NCBI GenBank assembly: GCA_012295275.1
Contig: CM022667.1
Location: forward strand, 19,293,410-19,343,409
Direction: 5' to 3'
Length of the DNA: 50,000 nt
From: Chrysomallon squamiferum
Taxonomy: Eukaryota; Mollusca; Gastropoda; Neomphalida; Peltospiridae
Below the pieces are notes generated by a model. That model ran no database searches. It saw only the letters and a program-made list of their open reading frames with translations, and was not told the DNA's origin. Both the position numbers and the translations under genes were made by a program. Within the stretch, counting starts at the first letter, position 1; the number at the start of each line of letters is the position of its first letter. Below, piece after piece: positions 25,993 through 46,271 of this stretch.

Positions 25993-26103
25993 ACAAACAG
26001 CCTGAGTTACTACCTTTTTCTTTCCTAAATTGTGATATAATGATCTACTGTGTCCTCCTGTCACCATAACAACCAGAAACGTAAGCAGCCCAATACACAT
26101 CAT
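24031..26103 (-). CDS. secreted acidic, prohormone-like protein of unknown family
   Basis: Three exons: 26014-26103, 25335-25422 and 24031-24974. They total 1122 nt (373 residues plus stop) with matching phases 0 and 1. The first exon is a signal peptide (MMCIGLLTFLVVMVTGGHSR) followed by SLYHNLGKKK. That Gly before three Lys is the layout of an amidated peptide precursor. A second basic site, KIKKR, lies near residue 90 and is followed by YLDPDIDIDLENAMRQL. The remainder is hydrophilic, rich in Asn, Asp, Gln and Ser, with a strongly acidic run near residues 295-310 (DGDDDNNDDGNGDDNDD) and a possible short coiled coil at the C-terminus (VVSNILSALQKQTSKLHQQI). There are almost no Cys. It could be a neuropeptide or granin-like precursor, or an acidic extracellular or mineral-associated protein. 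Two ATGs start the frame and no other start is apparent. I recognise no named family. Confidence 0.8.
25195..25250. repeat. dispersed repeat copy A
   Basis: The segment ATAACTGGTTACTGTCTTAA and the following AGATACCTGCTATACCC closely match a second copy at 49750-49804. It sits next to (TA)n and GATA-rich sequence in the second intron of the secreted-protein gene. The family is unknown; it could be a short interspersed element. Confidence 0.6.
25941..25989. repeat. (AG)n microsatellite just inside intron 1 of the secreted-protein gene
   Basis: About 24 dinucleotide units. On the transcribed strand it reads as a CU repeat that begins 25 bases after the donor at 26013. Confidence 0.92.
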
Positions 26104-26521
26104 AAATAAAAATGCTTGGGTTAATCAGAAATAATCTGGAAACAGAGACAATACTAATTCTTCATTCAATTATATATTGTTTTTTGCTGTTGCTTTTAAT
26201 GGTAAATGCAGTTATAATTTTATTATAATTATTAATTAAAATTTAAGAAATAATAATAATAAATCAATCAATCAATAAATAATTAATAAAAACAGAAATG
26301 AATTAAAACATAAAAATTTATTTTTAGTTTTGTTTGTATTATTTTACTTTATTTTTATGTTTATTTTACAATTATCAAGTGAGGGTAAATATATTAAACG
26401 ATGCACGTTAAACTGGTTTTATCTGGGACTCTAAACAGGGAAAATTGTTTACATTATCTGATATAATTATGTTGTAGGTAAACTATAGAAGTCAATATAA
26501 AAAAAAAAAAATAAAAATTAA

Positions 26522-26563
<42 letters not shown>
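26522..26563. repeat. (TTA)n microsatellite
   Basis: About fourteen trinucleotide units, about 420 bases upstream of the start codon of the secreted-protein gene. Confidence 0.9.
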
Positions 26564-26565
<2 letters not shown>

Positions 26566-27745
26566 AACAACATATGACAAAAGATTCAGTCATACAAATG
26601 ACTTTACTGTTTTGTCGAGTTTTAAGGGCGCCATTTTTGAAAGCTGTTTATATAACACATGAATATTATTATAACATATCTTTAAAACATATACCTTTTT
26701 TTTTTTTTTTTGGTAATGGTTTACACAGTAATTATCATGAAAAACACTTCGTAGAAACTAAATTTGTATTAATTCCATGTTTGGATGCTACTTTTGGTGG
26801 TGACTGTTGAGATGATTTAGGCCGGTTACCGGAAACGTGTGTTCCATGTCAACTTAAATGGCGAAGCACCTCACTCTTCACACGAATTACAGTATGCACC
26901 GAGATTTATGTATCCTTAGCGCGCATACAGTTGTTTTTTGTTTTGTTTTTTAATTTATTGCTGCTGGGTATTACAAGAAGTAGTAGTAGTAGTATCGTTG
27001 TCGCTGTTGTGGTGGTGGTGGGTTTTGTTTAGTTACCAGTTATTGTAACTCCGGGTATTTTTTTAATGTGTGTGTGTGTGTGTTTTTTGGGGGGTATCAT
27101 TCGTTTTAATTGCTGTCGTTGTGTGTATATTTAGATATTTATAAATTAATAGAAATATTCAAGTAATGTTTATTACAGGCACTTTTTGAGGTTCGTTTTC
27201 GTTATCGTTTTAATAAAATACACAATTAACTTGAACATTTAATAAATTATTTGCTCTTCTGTCTAAAAAATGTATTTATTTGTTTATTTATTATTTCATT
27301 TCATTTAGACTATGTGCTTTTTATTGTTTTGGGTTTGTGTGTATTTACATACTCAGAAATGACTAATAATATTCAAGTAACTTATTACGCGAATGTTTTT
27401 AAGTTCATTTCTGTTACGGCTTTAATAAACTATTTGCATGTATTATTTGTATTTGACGAAATCAGTATTACACTGTTGGTGTATTCTTTATCGAGACAAG
27501 TGCACTATTTGTTGTTTAGTTAACATGGCGGATTTCCGTCTGCATTTAATATCGATATGAACAAATCATGTTTGGGAAGCTGTCTCTGAACAGAACTAAT
27601 TCAGGCTGTCTGACAAAACCTCGTGAAAACACATAATAGGTAACCAACATAATTACAAAATAATGTCATTCAGCATTTTGTGTTATACGTGAGCACACCC
27701 AATCAGCTTGATAAAATATTTAATAAATTATTATTTGCTATTCTC

Positions 27746-27777
<32 letters not shown>

Positions 27778-28160
27778 TATTTATTATTAGTTATAAAAAC
27801 CTTTTGAGTCTTGTATCTTAATTACTAAAATTACCACAAAGCTGCTGTTTAAACTCCAATCTAATTTAAAACAATTTACTCCTTGTTATTTCTTGTTTAT
27901 AACAGATCACGTTACTTCAGAATTTCATTTTAATTATGGTAGCAACCCAACGATTCAAATTTACAAACTCAACGGCATTTTTTACTTTGTTATTTACTTT
28001 TTTTTTTAATTATCATTTTCTGAGAGCTTAATTTATTAAAATTAAAAATAATATTTATTTTAAATGAACTACAGACATGACTTTAAGCTGCTTCTTTTTC
28101 TGTGCTTCGGAACTCGAATGAAATCGGCTCATTACTTAACAGCAATTCTACTTCGGACCA

Positions 28161-28170
28161 CGCATGCGCA
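28161..28170 (+). promoter_or_regulatory. NRF1-like site near the proposed CTCF promoter
   Basis: CGCATGCGCA is a near-consensus NRF1 palindrome, one of the few CpG-containing words in this AT-rich region. It lies 67 bases before a candidate donor (TATTTG followed by GTAAGA after 28236) that could end the non-coding first exon of CTCF. Confidence 0.4.
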
Positions 28171-28205
28171 TCTTTTACCGATTTGACCAGTTTACCACAG
28201 ACGAC

Positions 28206-28643
28206 AACGCCCTCCAGTGACAAAATAAGCTATTTGGTAAGATTATAACAAACTGTGATATAAGATTTAAATAAAAAGGGGTAAAAGTTCATAAAAATGC
28301 CAAAGGTTAAAAAAAAAAACTGCAATGCTTCAGCATGATTATAAAAATATCCTGAAAATAGAACCTTATACATTTTGACCTCAAACAACCGACAGGTGCC
28401 CGATGGCCGCCATTTTACTTTTGCTACAGCAGGACAGAATAACAATCGGAAAATAAAAACGTGTGTACAAATTTATTGATTTTTAATAAATTTTCAGAAA
28501 CAGATAATTCAACCTAAGATGTACACATCACTTTTTCCACCGCTGATTTCTTTGGTGTGTAACCTTGAACGAAAGAGCACACTCCGACAAATGGCTCCTT
28601 CTCTGTGCACGCAGAGGGCGCTAGCTTGGAGAGTGGGGGCGCT
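28206..28643. promoter_or_regulatory. cluster of CTCF-like binding cores
   Basis: Three matches to the CTCF core motif lie within 440 bases. They are AACGCCCTCCAGTGAC (28206-28221, reverse orientation), ACGCAGAGGGCGCTA (28609-28623, forward, with a perfect AGAGGGCGCTA) and AGTGGGGGCGCTT (28632-28644, weaker). They flank the proposed CTCF first exon. Binding is not shown by sequence alone. Confidence 0.4.
28402..28416 (-). promoter_or_regulatory. YY1-type site
   Basis: Read on the minus strand, AAAATGGCGGCCATC contains the full YY1 core AAnATGGCGGC. It lies downstream of the candidate CTCF first-exon donor, in the presumed first intron. Confidence 0.45.
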
Positions 28644-29170
28644 TCTTGACACCCTTGTTGAATCCTCCTGGCGGCCAAAACCCACTGATAGATTGGGTTG
28701 TGTGCCTTTTACTGTTTTACAATAATATTTAGACAAAAATATATTTTAAATACTAACAATCAGATCAGTCTTTATATCACACTACTGTCGATTCAAATGA
28801 CATACCCAAAATAATGAAAACCGTACGAACCATTACTAACATCTATCGGCTGTCGCACATTTTTTTCTGCAATAAAAAAGTGAAATATTTCAAACAATCC
28901 GAAGAGTTTGTTTGAAAAGTCGTAAACTTTAGTGAAATTATAATTTTAGATCTAATAAAGTTACCAGACTTACTCTGAATATTCAAACCAGTATACATGC
29001 AAAATACATATTTCTTTATTTTTATTTAATAGATTTGGTTGCCAGAATTTACAAGTGAAAATATTTGATATTCTTCTATTTATTATATTTTATACTTTAT
29101 ATAAAAGTAGTTACAATTACTAACTCCAAACATTTTTCAAAAATAAAATCACACTGTCATATAACACATC

Positions 29171-29220
<50 letters not shown>

Positions 29221-29221
29221 T
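29171..29221. repeat. (TTA)n microsatellite
   Basis: About seventeen perfect units, followed by GATA-type repeats near 29251-29270. Confidence 0.92.
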
Positions 29222-30385
29222 TATTATTTGTATTCTTTTTTCATATATAGATAGATAGATATAGATATAGATTTACCATAAGTGATTTAGCCTCAAAATG
29301 AGATGATCAGTTTAGTTAGATTCCTTCCTAAACTATAAAAAAAACATTTTCATCCTATCCTATCATTTTAAGTAACTTTTTTTTTAATGAACAGATAAAT
29401 TATATATACTCATACTTCTTCACTATATTAAAATGTACCATATTTATAATTCTTTAAGGGGCTTCTTCATACAGCTTGTTTGTAGAAACTTTTCACACAT
29501 TAACAAAAATGTAAACGAGTAAAAATAAAAATGAACTACTTCAAAAGTCAAAATGAAACTGACTGAAGATAGCTTAAATAGGCCTGCAAGGCTTCACAGT
29601 CCTACATTTTCTAATTTAAAAGGCTTAATCCTGTACAGGAATTGTTAAACAAACAGGTAATTTTTTAAAATTATGCTTTCTTAAATCATATTGTTATTTT
29701 TTCATATTAGAGAGGGAAAGTCAATTAATTATGACAGTATTAACATAATAAAATATAAAATTAAGGATGAATACAATAAATTAAACTCAACTATAAACCC
29801 AAAGTTCTTCATATTATTATTATCTGGTGTACTATTATTTATTAATGATCAGTTTTGGGGTCAGATGGGTACATGTAATATAAATTTTGAAACTGTTGTT
29901 TTTATTGATTTTACTGCTATTCATTTTCTCACACATTGTAATTTGTATATTGCCTGTCCACAAAAGAATAACTTTGGAGAGTCATATTTGATTAATAAAT
30001 TCATCTAACACAATTATTTCTTTCCAGTTTATTATTAAGAATATTTTTTATAAATATCTAATAATTTTTTATTTTAAACTGCTAAATAGCTGTGATGTAT
30101 TGGAAACTGAGATAGAAAACATTGATTAGTGACCTGTCTGAAACAAGGTAATGTATTTGAAATGTATTTGAAAAAATTGGTGGTATCTAATGAGAAAATG
30201 GATTAATGTTTTTTCTTTTAATTGACTATTGGTAAATACATTTATTCTATTCTAGCTTATGTGTTTACTATTTAATTTCAGATTTTGAGAAATAAGATAA
30301 TTGCAGCTGTTCATGATAACTGACTAAGACAAATTGCTAAAGTAGTTAAATAACATTTTGTGTCTGATATTTTCAGTTATACGTT

Positions 30386-33300
30386 ATGGAGAGTGCTTCT
30401 GTGGAGACTGGCCCAGGACAAACTCTGAATGATCTACAAAACTATCTAGTTCATTTTAATAAAGAAATAGAAACAGCAGACCAGCCTGGGGCTGAGAGCC
30501 AGTCTGGTTCAGAAAGTGCATCTATCAGTGTTGATGTCGTGGCAGCAAAGACAGAGCCAGGTTCTCAGTTCACTACTGGCTTTTACTCTGAGCAGCAAGT
30601 TATACCCACCTCATTAGGAGCCTCAGTTCAGGAATTATCAGTAATGACACCTACTGCAGCTGCAGTTGAAACTCAGAATGTAGCTGGCAACAGTGACGTA
30701 AACAGTGAATCAGACCAGATAGAGAATGAATCAAAACATCAGGATGAATCAGCTGATTCTTTGGAGAACTACCATGACTACATTGCGAGTCTGACAGGAG
30801 AGAAGATTGATGGTGAGGAACTGACTGTGGAACCAGTGACAATGGCTCAGGAACTTGCAGTGAATTCCATGATGGATGGTCTTGTTGCCCACACGTCTGC
30901 TGGCAAGATGATAAGAATAGTTTCAGTTGGCAAAGATGGACAGATGCAGCTCATAGGAGAAGACATGCCTGCAGGAATTAGTATATCAAACCTACAACTT
31001 AAACAGGAGCCACCCAGTGAACTGGACAACATCAGCAGCACCATTGATTCCAAACACTCTGGTGTTATTGATGGCACAGATCCAGTTGCTGTTCTTGCAT
31101 CAGTAGCCACAAATACATCTAATGTAAATAACTTGCAGAATAGAAATGAGCTGAATGATGCTCAGCTGGTTGCACTGCAGAACTCAGCAGACAGCTCACA
31201 GCCGCAATTAGTGGCAGTCCAAAGTGGGTCCGGTGAATCCATGCAGATCATTGGTGGGCCAGAAGGAATCACTGGTCAGGGTAACCAGGTTATGTTCAAT
31301 TCATTTCAGACAGTCACCATTGTTCCATCAGAAGTGAACCAGGAATCTGGAATAGTGAACTACGTGCTAATTGTTTCTCCAGATGGGGATAAAGGGAATG
31401 AGAAACACATTCAACTTGACATGGCTGGTTATGACATCAAAGATGAATCTTTAAGAGAAGTCACAGAAGAAATTGTCCAGGAAGATGGGACAACACATCG
31501 AGTTCTGAAAATAACTCCACAGAACTTTTTTCCTGGGTCTCAAACCCAGCTGATGTGTAACATATGTAACTATACAAGTCCAAAGCGATACTTACTGTCT
31601 CGTCACATGAAAACGCATTCTGAAGACAGACCATATAAATGTAATATTTGTGAAAGAGGTTTCAAGACTCTGGCATCACTCACCAATCACGTGAACACTC
31701 ACACTGGCACCAGGCCACACAAGTGCAAGGACTGTGAGTCATCATTCACAACATCAGGGGAACTAGTACGACATGTACGATACAGACACACATTTGAAAA
31801 ACCTCACAAGTGCCCAGAGTGTGATTATGCTTCTGTGGAGTTGAGCAAGCTGAAGAGACATATCAGAATGCACACAGGTAAAATTAACTGTTTTGTACCA
31901 TTACCAAGGCTGTATACAAGCTTGGGCCCAAGTTCAAATTAACAGTTGTTCAAAAGATAATTAACATTTACCAATCTCTTGGCCATTTTTTGACCAATAT
32001 GTTTTTTGCTTCATAATAAGGACATTATTTAATTTTATTTCATAAATTAAATTCATGTTCTGTGTGATTTAGTTAAAAAATTAAGGAGTTTAAAAACACT
32101 ATGGTGATGGTATTATTAAATTATAAAGATACAGGAGATATTGCACATGTGATTTGTGAACTGTAGTAGTGATAGTAATGATTATAGTTATCATAACATT
32201 AGTGATCATAAAATTAATAGTAGTGTACTACTAGCAGTAGATCTTCTTCAGTGCAGTTTAAATTTTCCTCTTTATTACTCTTTTTTAATCCAACATTTTA
32301 TTTTTTATTTTTTTATTTTTTTGTCAGGTGAACGACCATATCAGTGTCAACACTGTAGCTATGCAAGTCCTGACACGTACAAACTCAAACGTCATCTGAG
32401 AATTCACACAGGAGAGAAACCATATGAATGTGACCAGTGTCATGCTAGGTTTACTCAGAGTAATAGTCTGAAAGCACACAAACTCATCCACTCTGGAGAC
32501 AAACCTGTGTTCCAGTGCGATCTCTGTCCTACAACATGTGGCAGAAAAACAGATTTAAAAATTCACTATCAGAAACTGCACACCAGTGAACATCCCTTGC
32601 AGTGCAGGAAATGTGGACAGAATTTCCCTGACCGCTACACATACAAACTCCATTTAAAACAACATGATGGTGAAAAATGCTTCAAGTGTGATGAATGCGA
32701 CTATGCTGCACTTTCACAACGACATCTGGAGAGTCACATGTTGGTGCATTCCGGAGAAAAGCCATTTGAGTGCAGTGGCTGTGACCAGACATTTAGACAA
32801 AAACAGCTTCTTCGTAGACATCGAAATATTCATCATACCCCTGACTACGTGAAACCTGCGCCGAAATCCAAGAGTTACAGTTGTCCTGACTGTGATAAAA
32901 CGTTTGCACACAGAGGAAATCTAGCCCGACATCTACTTGAGTTGCATGGAAAACACATCACATTTGCTGAGTCAGAAGAGGAGACAGACATCTGTGAATT
33001 GCCTACCATCTCCGCTCAGCACATTCTGGAGAGCAACATAATGCAGGAATGGAGAGATGGGAAACTTGGTAATTCACCTCAAGTTGTTATTGTTCACCCT
33101 GATGGGAGAGTTGAAGAAGTAACCCCAAAACTACAGGCATGTACAATTATTTATGGTGTAAAAGAAACTGCAGACCTGTAGACTAGACTAATAATTATGG
33201 ATTATTTACAATGCAATTACAGATACCTGCATATCTGTTTAAACCCTAAAGTAACTTCATCACCACAGTTATTTACAATTTCAAAAAGTATAAACATATA

Positions 33301-35736
33301 TATTTGTATAATAAAATAGTTCAGCAGTTAGAGTCTTTCACAAATCAAATTACTGACAGTACTGGTAATACAATCTTGAAAAGTAGTTTTTGTTGTAATT
33401 AACTGGCAGCATGTAATAAGAAAACTAATAACTAAAGTAACAAAAAATATTTAATTTTACCAGGCACCACCTGATCGATCAGTGGATGACTTACTAGAAG
33501 CAATGAGTTCTCACACAGCTGGCAGTGACAGGCTGGAACAGGAAAACAGGGATATAAGAGAAGACATGAAAACAAAGAAAACAGAAGAGGTGAAACTCCA
33601 TAGTTTTGATGATGTAAATCCAGGCAACAAGACAGAAAACAAGATTGGTGATACAGAGGTTAAGAGTGGATCGCTGAAAATGTCACCCAGAGGAGTGGAT
33701 GTGGAATCTTCTGTGACACTGCATCAGCTGAATGTCGAGTCTGTTGGTCTACACAAGCAAGTAAAGAAAATAACAGCTCAGTGTCAGGTAGATTTCTTTA
33801 CAAAGTAATTAGCTATTTGTTATTCAAAGAATCTGTAAAATGGTTGCATTTCAAACTACAAGCTGGTACATTACACAAGGAAAATCGCTGAATCACATAA
33901 TACAAAAGAAATTATTTTTTATGGTTCTGTAATTATTTCTGAACTGTGAGATGCAGATACATTTGTTTATTTTACACCAAAAAATTATGTTTTCTGCATA
34001 CTGATTTGTAGGGGTTTTTTTTATCAAGAATTTAGAACAGAAGTAAAATATATATAACCTTAGTAAAGAATAAAAGCTAATACAGGCACCAAACCATTTA
34101 ACTGGCAACCATAGAACTGGAAGTGATCTGTATTTTTGGATACAGGTTAAATGTTTATTTAAATTATAAAATAAATGATAAAAAATAAAAAATGAAACTG
34201 TTTTTAAAGGATAAAAATTAATACACTTCTAAAGCATGGTCTCTTTTCATCTTTATTAATTCACTTAAATTTCTTAAAATAGCTGTATAGAATAAGCTTT
34301 TTAGAAGCAACTTGGTTTCTTCTTGCCTTGTAGACATGATAATGAATGAAAATTAAAGTAAACTGAAACAGATAAAAGCATATTGTGAGCAGATTACCTA
34401 TATATACCACAACACTCTCCCTTGAATTGGCATCCAAGTGCACCCAATACAAAAGTAGTTAGTTTCAAAAATAGCTGGATTTCTGGAACCATGAACATTT
34501 TCAGTGGTTAACTTCTATCAAACCAGTAGTAAGAATAATATTCAGATTTTCACAATAATAATGTTTACATGAGTAATTTAACATCTTTTAACTTTTATCA
34601 TTTTAAACTGTTTTCAGATGAAGGAAGCTGGCACTCAGGCAACAATAGATTCTGATTCGGAAGATGATTCCTTCAAACCAGTTATAGTTTCCTGTCGCAC
34701 TGTCAATGCAAATGAATCCAAAAGTAAAACTGTCCACAGCAACAGGCAGAAATCTCCAGCGGTTAATAATGACTGTTTCAAAATTAAAACCATTAGTTCA
34801 GAAGATGTCCAAGAAGATCTGATTCAGTCAAGAAGCATGGGATTACCAAGTTCGGACATTGGCTTAATAAATTCATCAGTTACAGTCAGTGATAAGTCTA
34901 TGAATTCAGACAGCATCATGCCAATCGCTCCACTCCACGACAACAGCAGTTTTGCTTCCTACCCTGAAGTTGATGTTGTAGACACAGGAAATTCCAGCAT
35001 CCATACATCATCACAAAGATTTATAATTTCTAAAACATCAGCCTCCCCTTGTCAGTCTTCAACTACTGCCGAACTACAACCAGTTCTAAACACAACAACC
35101 CCTCATGCCATGCATTCTACCATTTCACTGAGTCCCAGTAAAAACAGTACAGAATTTCAGGGTATTGATACAGGCACAATTTCAGGTAATGTTCAGCTGG
35201 AGACAGCTACAGAAGATGATGAATCAGGATCAGCTTCAACATATTTAAATACAACCAAGACTCCAGTGTTGAAAGTAGCAACTAACTCAAACATTGTGTT
35301 TATCAAGCAGGAAGCAAATGCAAAAAACATTTTGAAATCTCAGTCTCCAGATAGACTTACAAGGTAAATAATATTACTAGTGGGAAGAAATATTAAATTG
35401 TTTCTAACATTTTGCAGCAAATTATTTATTTCTGATGTATAGAAATTTAATATTTAAAACTATTACATATTTTTTAATACTTTTATTGTGAATAACAGGA
35501 AACAAAAAATTTCATATAAATTACTTTTTTTAATTATATTTATTTATAATCTTATTTCTTGTCCAGTAATCTATGAGAAAAATAATTATTTGAATAGATA
35601 TTTGTAATATATATATATATATATAATTTTACTCTTTCTACTGTATATTTTCAGAAGTATGAAGAGAAAAGAAATTGAACTTGAAGCTTCACCAGCCAAA
35701 AGAACAAGAAGAGCAACAACATCTGATTCAAAATAA
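30386..35736 (+). CDS. CTCF: CTCF, eleven-zinc-finger insulator and chromatin-architecture factor
   Basis: Five coding exons: 30386-31877, 32328-33136, 33464-33787, 34618-35363 and 35655-35736. They total 3453 nt (1150 residues plus stop) with phases 1-0-0-2. An acceptor (TTTTCAG) lies nine bases before the ATG, so there is a 5' non-coding exon. Residues 1-390 are an acidic, Ser/Gln-rich N-terminal region. Eleven fingers span about residues 391-704. They retain CTCF-specific words: HVNTHTGTRPHKC, TSGELVRHVRYRH, CDYASVELSKLKRHIRMHTG, ERPYQCQHCSYAS, HARFTQS and TFRQKQLLRRH. Finger 11 (CPDCDKTFAHRGNLARH) is CCHH, where human finger 11 ends in Cys. The C-terminal 445 residues are mostly disordered, include VVIVHPDGRVEEV, and end with a basic motif (AKRTRR) that is a likely nuclear localisation signal. 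The intron after 33136 starts with GC rather than GT. CTCF binds DNA at insulators and stops cohesin loop extrusion. The protein is longer than human CTCF (727). Confidence 0.94.
33137..33463 (+). other. candidate GC-AG intron in CTCF
   Basis: The exon ends CTACAG and the intron begins GCATGT; the acceptor is TTTTACCAG. The join is in phase 0 and yields PKLQ-APPDRSVDDLLEA. The alternative GT donor at GAAGAA/GTAACC, 15 bases earlier, is also phase 0 and would drop five residues. Reading through instead ends at a stop at 33179-33181. Confidence 0.5.
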
Positions 35737-36992
35737 TCATCTGTAAAATGAATTTAAAAAAAAAAGAAAAGAAAGAAAGATTTATGCAATGGAGAGTATT
35801 AATGTTAAGACATAAATATAGTCAACAAACATAATTAACATGTAAACTAAAACAAGAAAATTATGTTAATGAAGCTAAGAAATTATTTTTATTTTTGTGA
35901 TGCTGTGTATCATTATAAATGGATACACAGTAGAATAAAATATCATTTACTAAATTTATTACACATCAGGTAAACATGAAATGCACATGCACTAACACTA
36001 CATTGTAGAAAGTAAATAAATTATCATGTAAATAAAATGTTTTGGATCTGTTTGTTTTATTCCTAATGTAATTTCATTTATATTTTCTAAAACTAGTTAA
36101 TACATGTTGAAATATTAATAAATGTAATTATTAAAAATGTCATTCTAGGCATTCTGATCTCAGTATTCAGATGTTGTTAATAAAACAACTGTAAATACAA
36201 AATACTTTATGTAGTTCTATTACTTTTTTAATGTAAAGCTATATTTCTTTTTCTTTTTTCATTCTTTATTATTATTATATTACTTTTAAAGGCCAAGCTT
36301 TTATATTTTACTATTATTAATTTTTGGTTCGTTTGTTTCATTTTTCTACTCTATCTTTAATATTTTGTTCATATATTTCAAATAAAAACATAAACCAATG
36401 CAAGAAAATAAAGAATTGTGACTGGTATTGTTACTTACTAATTTAGTTACATATTATTACTGTTATTTTTTTTCTTTTTTCTTTTTTATTTCCTTATTTA
36501 TTTGTATTATTTTACTCTTAATTTTTAATTTCTTTTTATATATTTCAATTATTATTTTTATTGTTTATTTATTTATTTATTTATTATCTATTCTTAGATA
36601 TTAGATTATCATTAAATTTTATTATTCATAAAATCCTTTTATGTTGCTGGAATATAAAAACTATGCCGTGCTCTAAAAAATAAACTGCCGAGTCAAATCT
36701 GCATTAAGGCTGTAATGAATTCAGTCGACGGGTTATTTTTATTTTTTTATAGATTTATTTTCTTTACTGAAACACAATGCATACTGTTAACTATGAAATT
36801 TAACTATGTTATGTGTTTTTGAACGAGTGTCCCTGTCCCAAAATAAAATCAATGTCTATATGTTAAAAACCGCAGATAAATGTCGTCCAGAGTTACGGGC
36901 CTTTAAATTTGTGTAAGAAATTAGATACTACTGAAATCGTAGACAAACAAAAAACAACAACAACTGTATCGTTCTAGTTCTTTATATCGAAG
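35737..36992. other. convergent 3' flanks of CTCF and the protease gene
   Basis: AT-rich untranslated DNA. Minus-strand AATAAA hexamers at 36738-36743 and 36754-36759 lie about 240 bases past the protease stop and are its likely polyadenylation signals. No coding exon was seen. Confidence 0.6.
35934..35939 (+). terminator. CTCF polyadenylation signal
   Basis: AATAAA lies about 200 bases after the CTCF stop; another candidate is near 36030. This end converges with the protease gene, whose stop is at 36993. Confidence 0.45.
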
Positions 36993-45880
<8,888 letters not shown>

Positions 45881-46019
45881 CTGACAAACGAACAAATGTT
45901 TTATTCAATGAGGTGCACTCAGCACATCTTTTATCTAAAATCATATCGAGCCACACGTTCAGTTATCACCTGTCAAAAGAAAGTCGTTGCAGCAATGACA
46001 CTGCTGTCGGTTGCGTTAC

Positions 46020-46086
46020 TAGCAGTGTTCTGCCACAGAGACAGGACACAGATAATCAGTAATACTGAGAAAATGGCCACGGAACA
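46020..46086 (-). CDS. possible signal-peptide exon of the TSP1-trypsin gene
   Basis: After an acceptor-like CTACTCAG the minus strand reads CSVAIFSVLLIICVLSLWQN, a hydrophobic stretch typical of a signal peptide, then TA. A weak donor (GTAACG) would join it in phase to the Cys-rich exon at 45880. There is no ATG in this frame, so the start would have to come from an exon further upstream. A better donor at ACAG/GTGATA lies beyond an in-frame TGA. This is tentative. Confidence 0.3.
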
Positions 46087-46231
46087 CTGAGTAGATCGGG
46101 TTAGTAATTCTATATTTTACAACCACCTCCAGTTACACAGAATTAAGCCCCTGTCTCTTTGTTGTCTTCTAAACATCCATTCCCACAGCTAACGCATACA
46201 TACATTTGTATATTACATAACTATAAATGTA

Positions 46232-46235
46232 CACA

Positions 46236-46265
<30 letters not shown>
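46232..46265. repeat. (ATAC)n microsatellite
   Basis: About eight tetranucleotide units, just upstream of the protease gene. Confidence 0.9.

Positions 46266-46271
<6 letters not shown>

Larger units (their letters stand above)
26104..30376. other. shared upstream region of the secreted-protein gene and CTCF
   Basis: A divergent intergenic region with several GC-richer islands. These include an inverted CCGGTTACCGG near 26822-26832 and YY1-type ATGGCG cores at 26627-26640, 27522-27532 and 28402-28416. The CTCF 5' region spans about 28150-28650. Simple repeats include a run of 29 A at 27746-27774 and (TTA)n at 29171-29221. No protein-coding exon was supported. Confidence 0.5.

Noticed and set aside
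29691-30008. Plus-strand frame of about 105 codons upstream of CTCF
   Set aside because: Composition is that of AT-rich random sequence, and no domain or splice support was seen.
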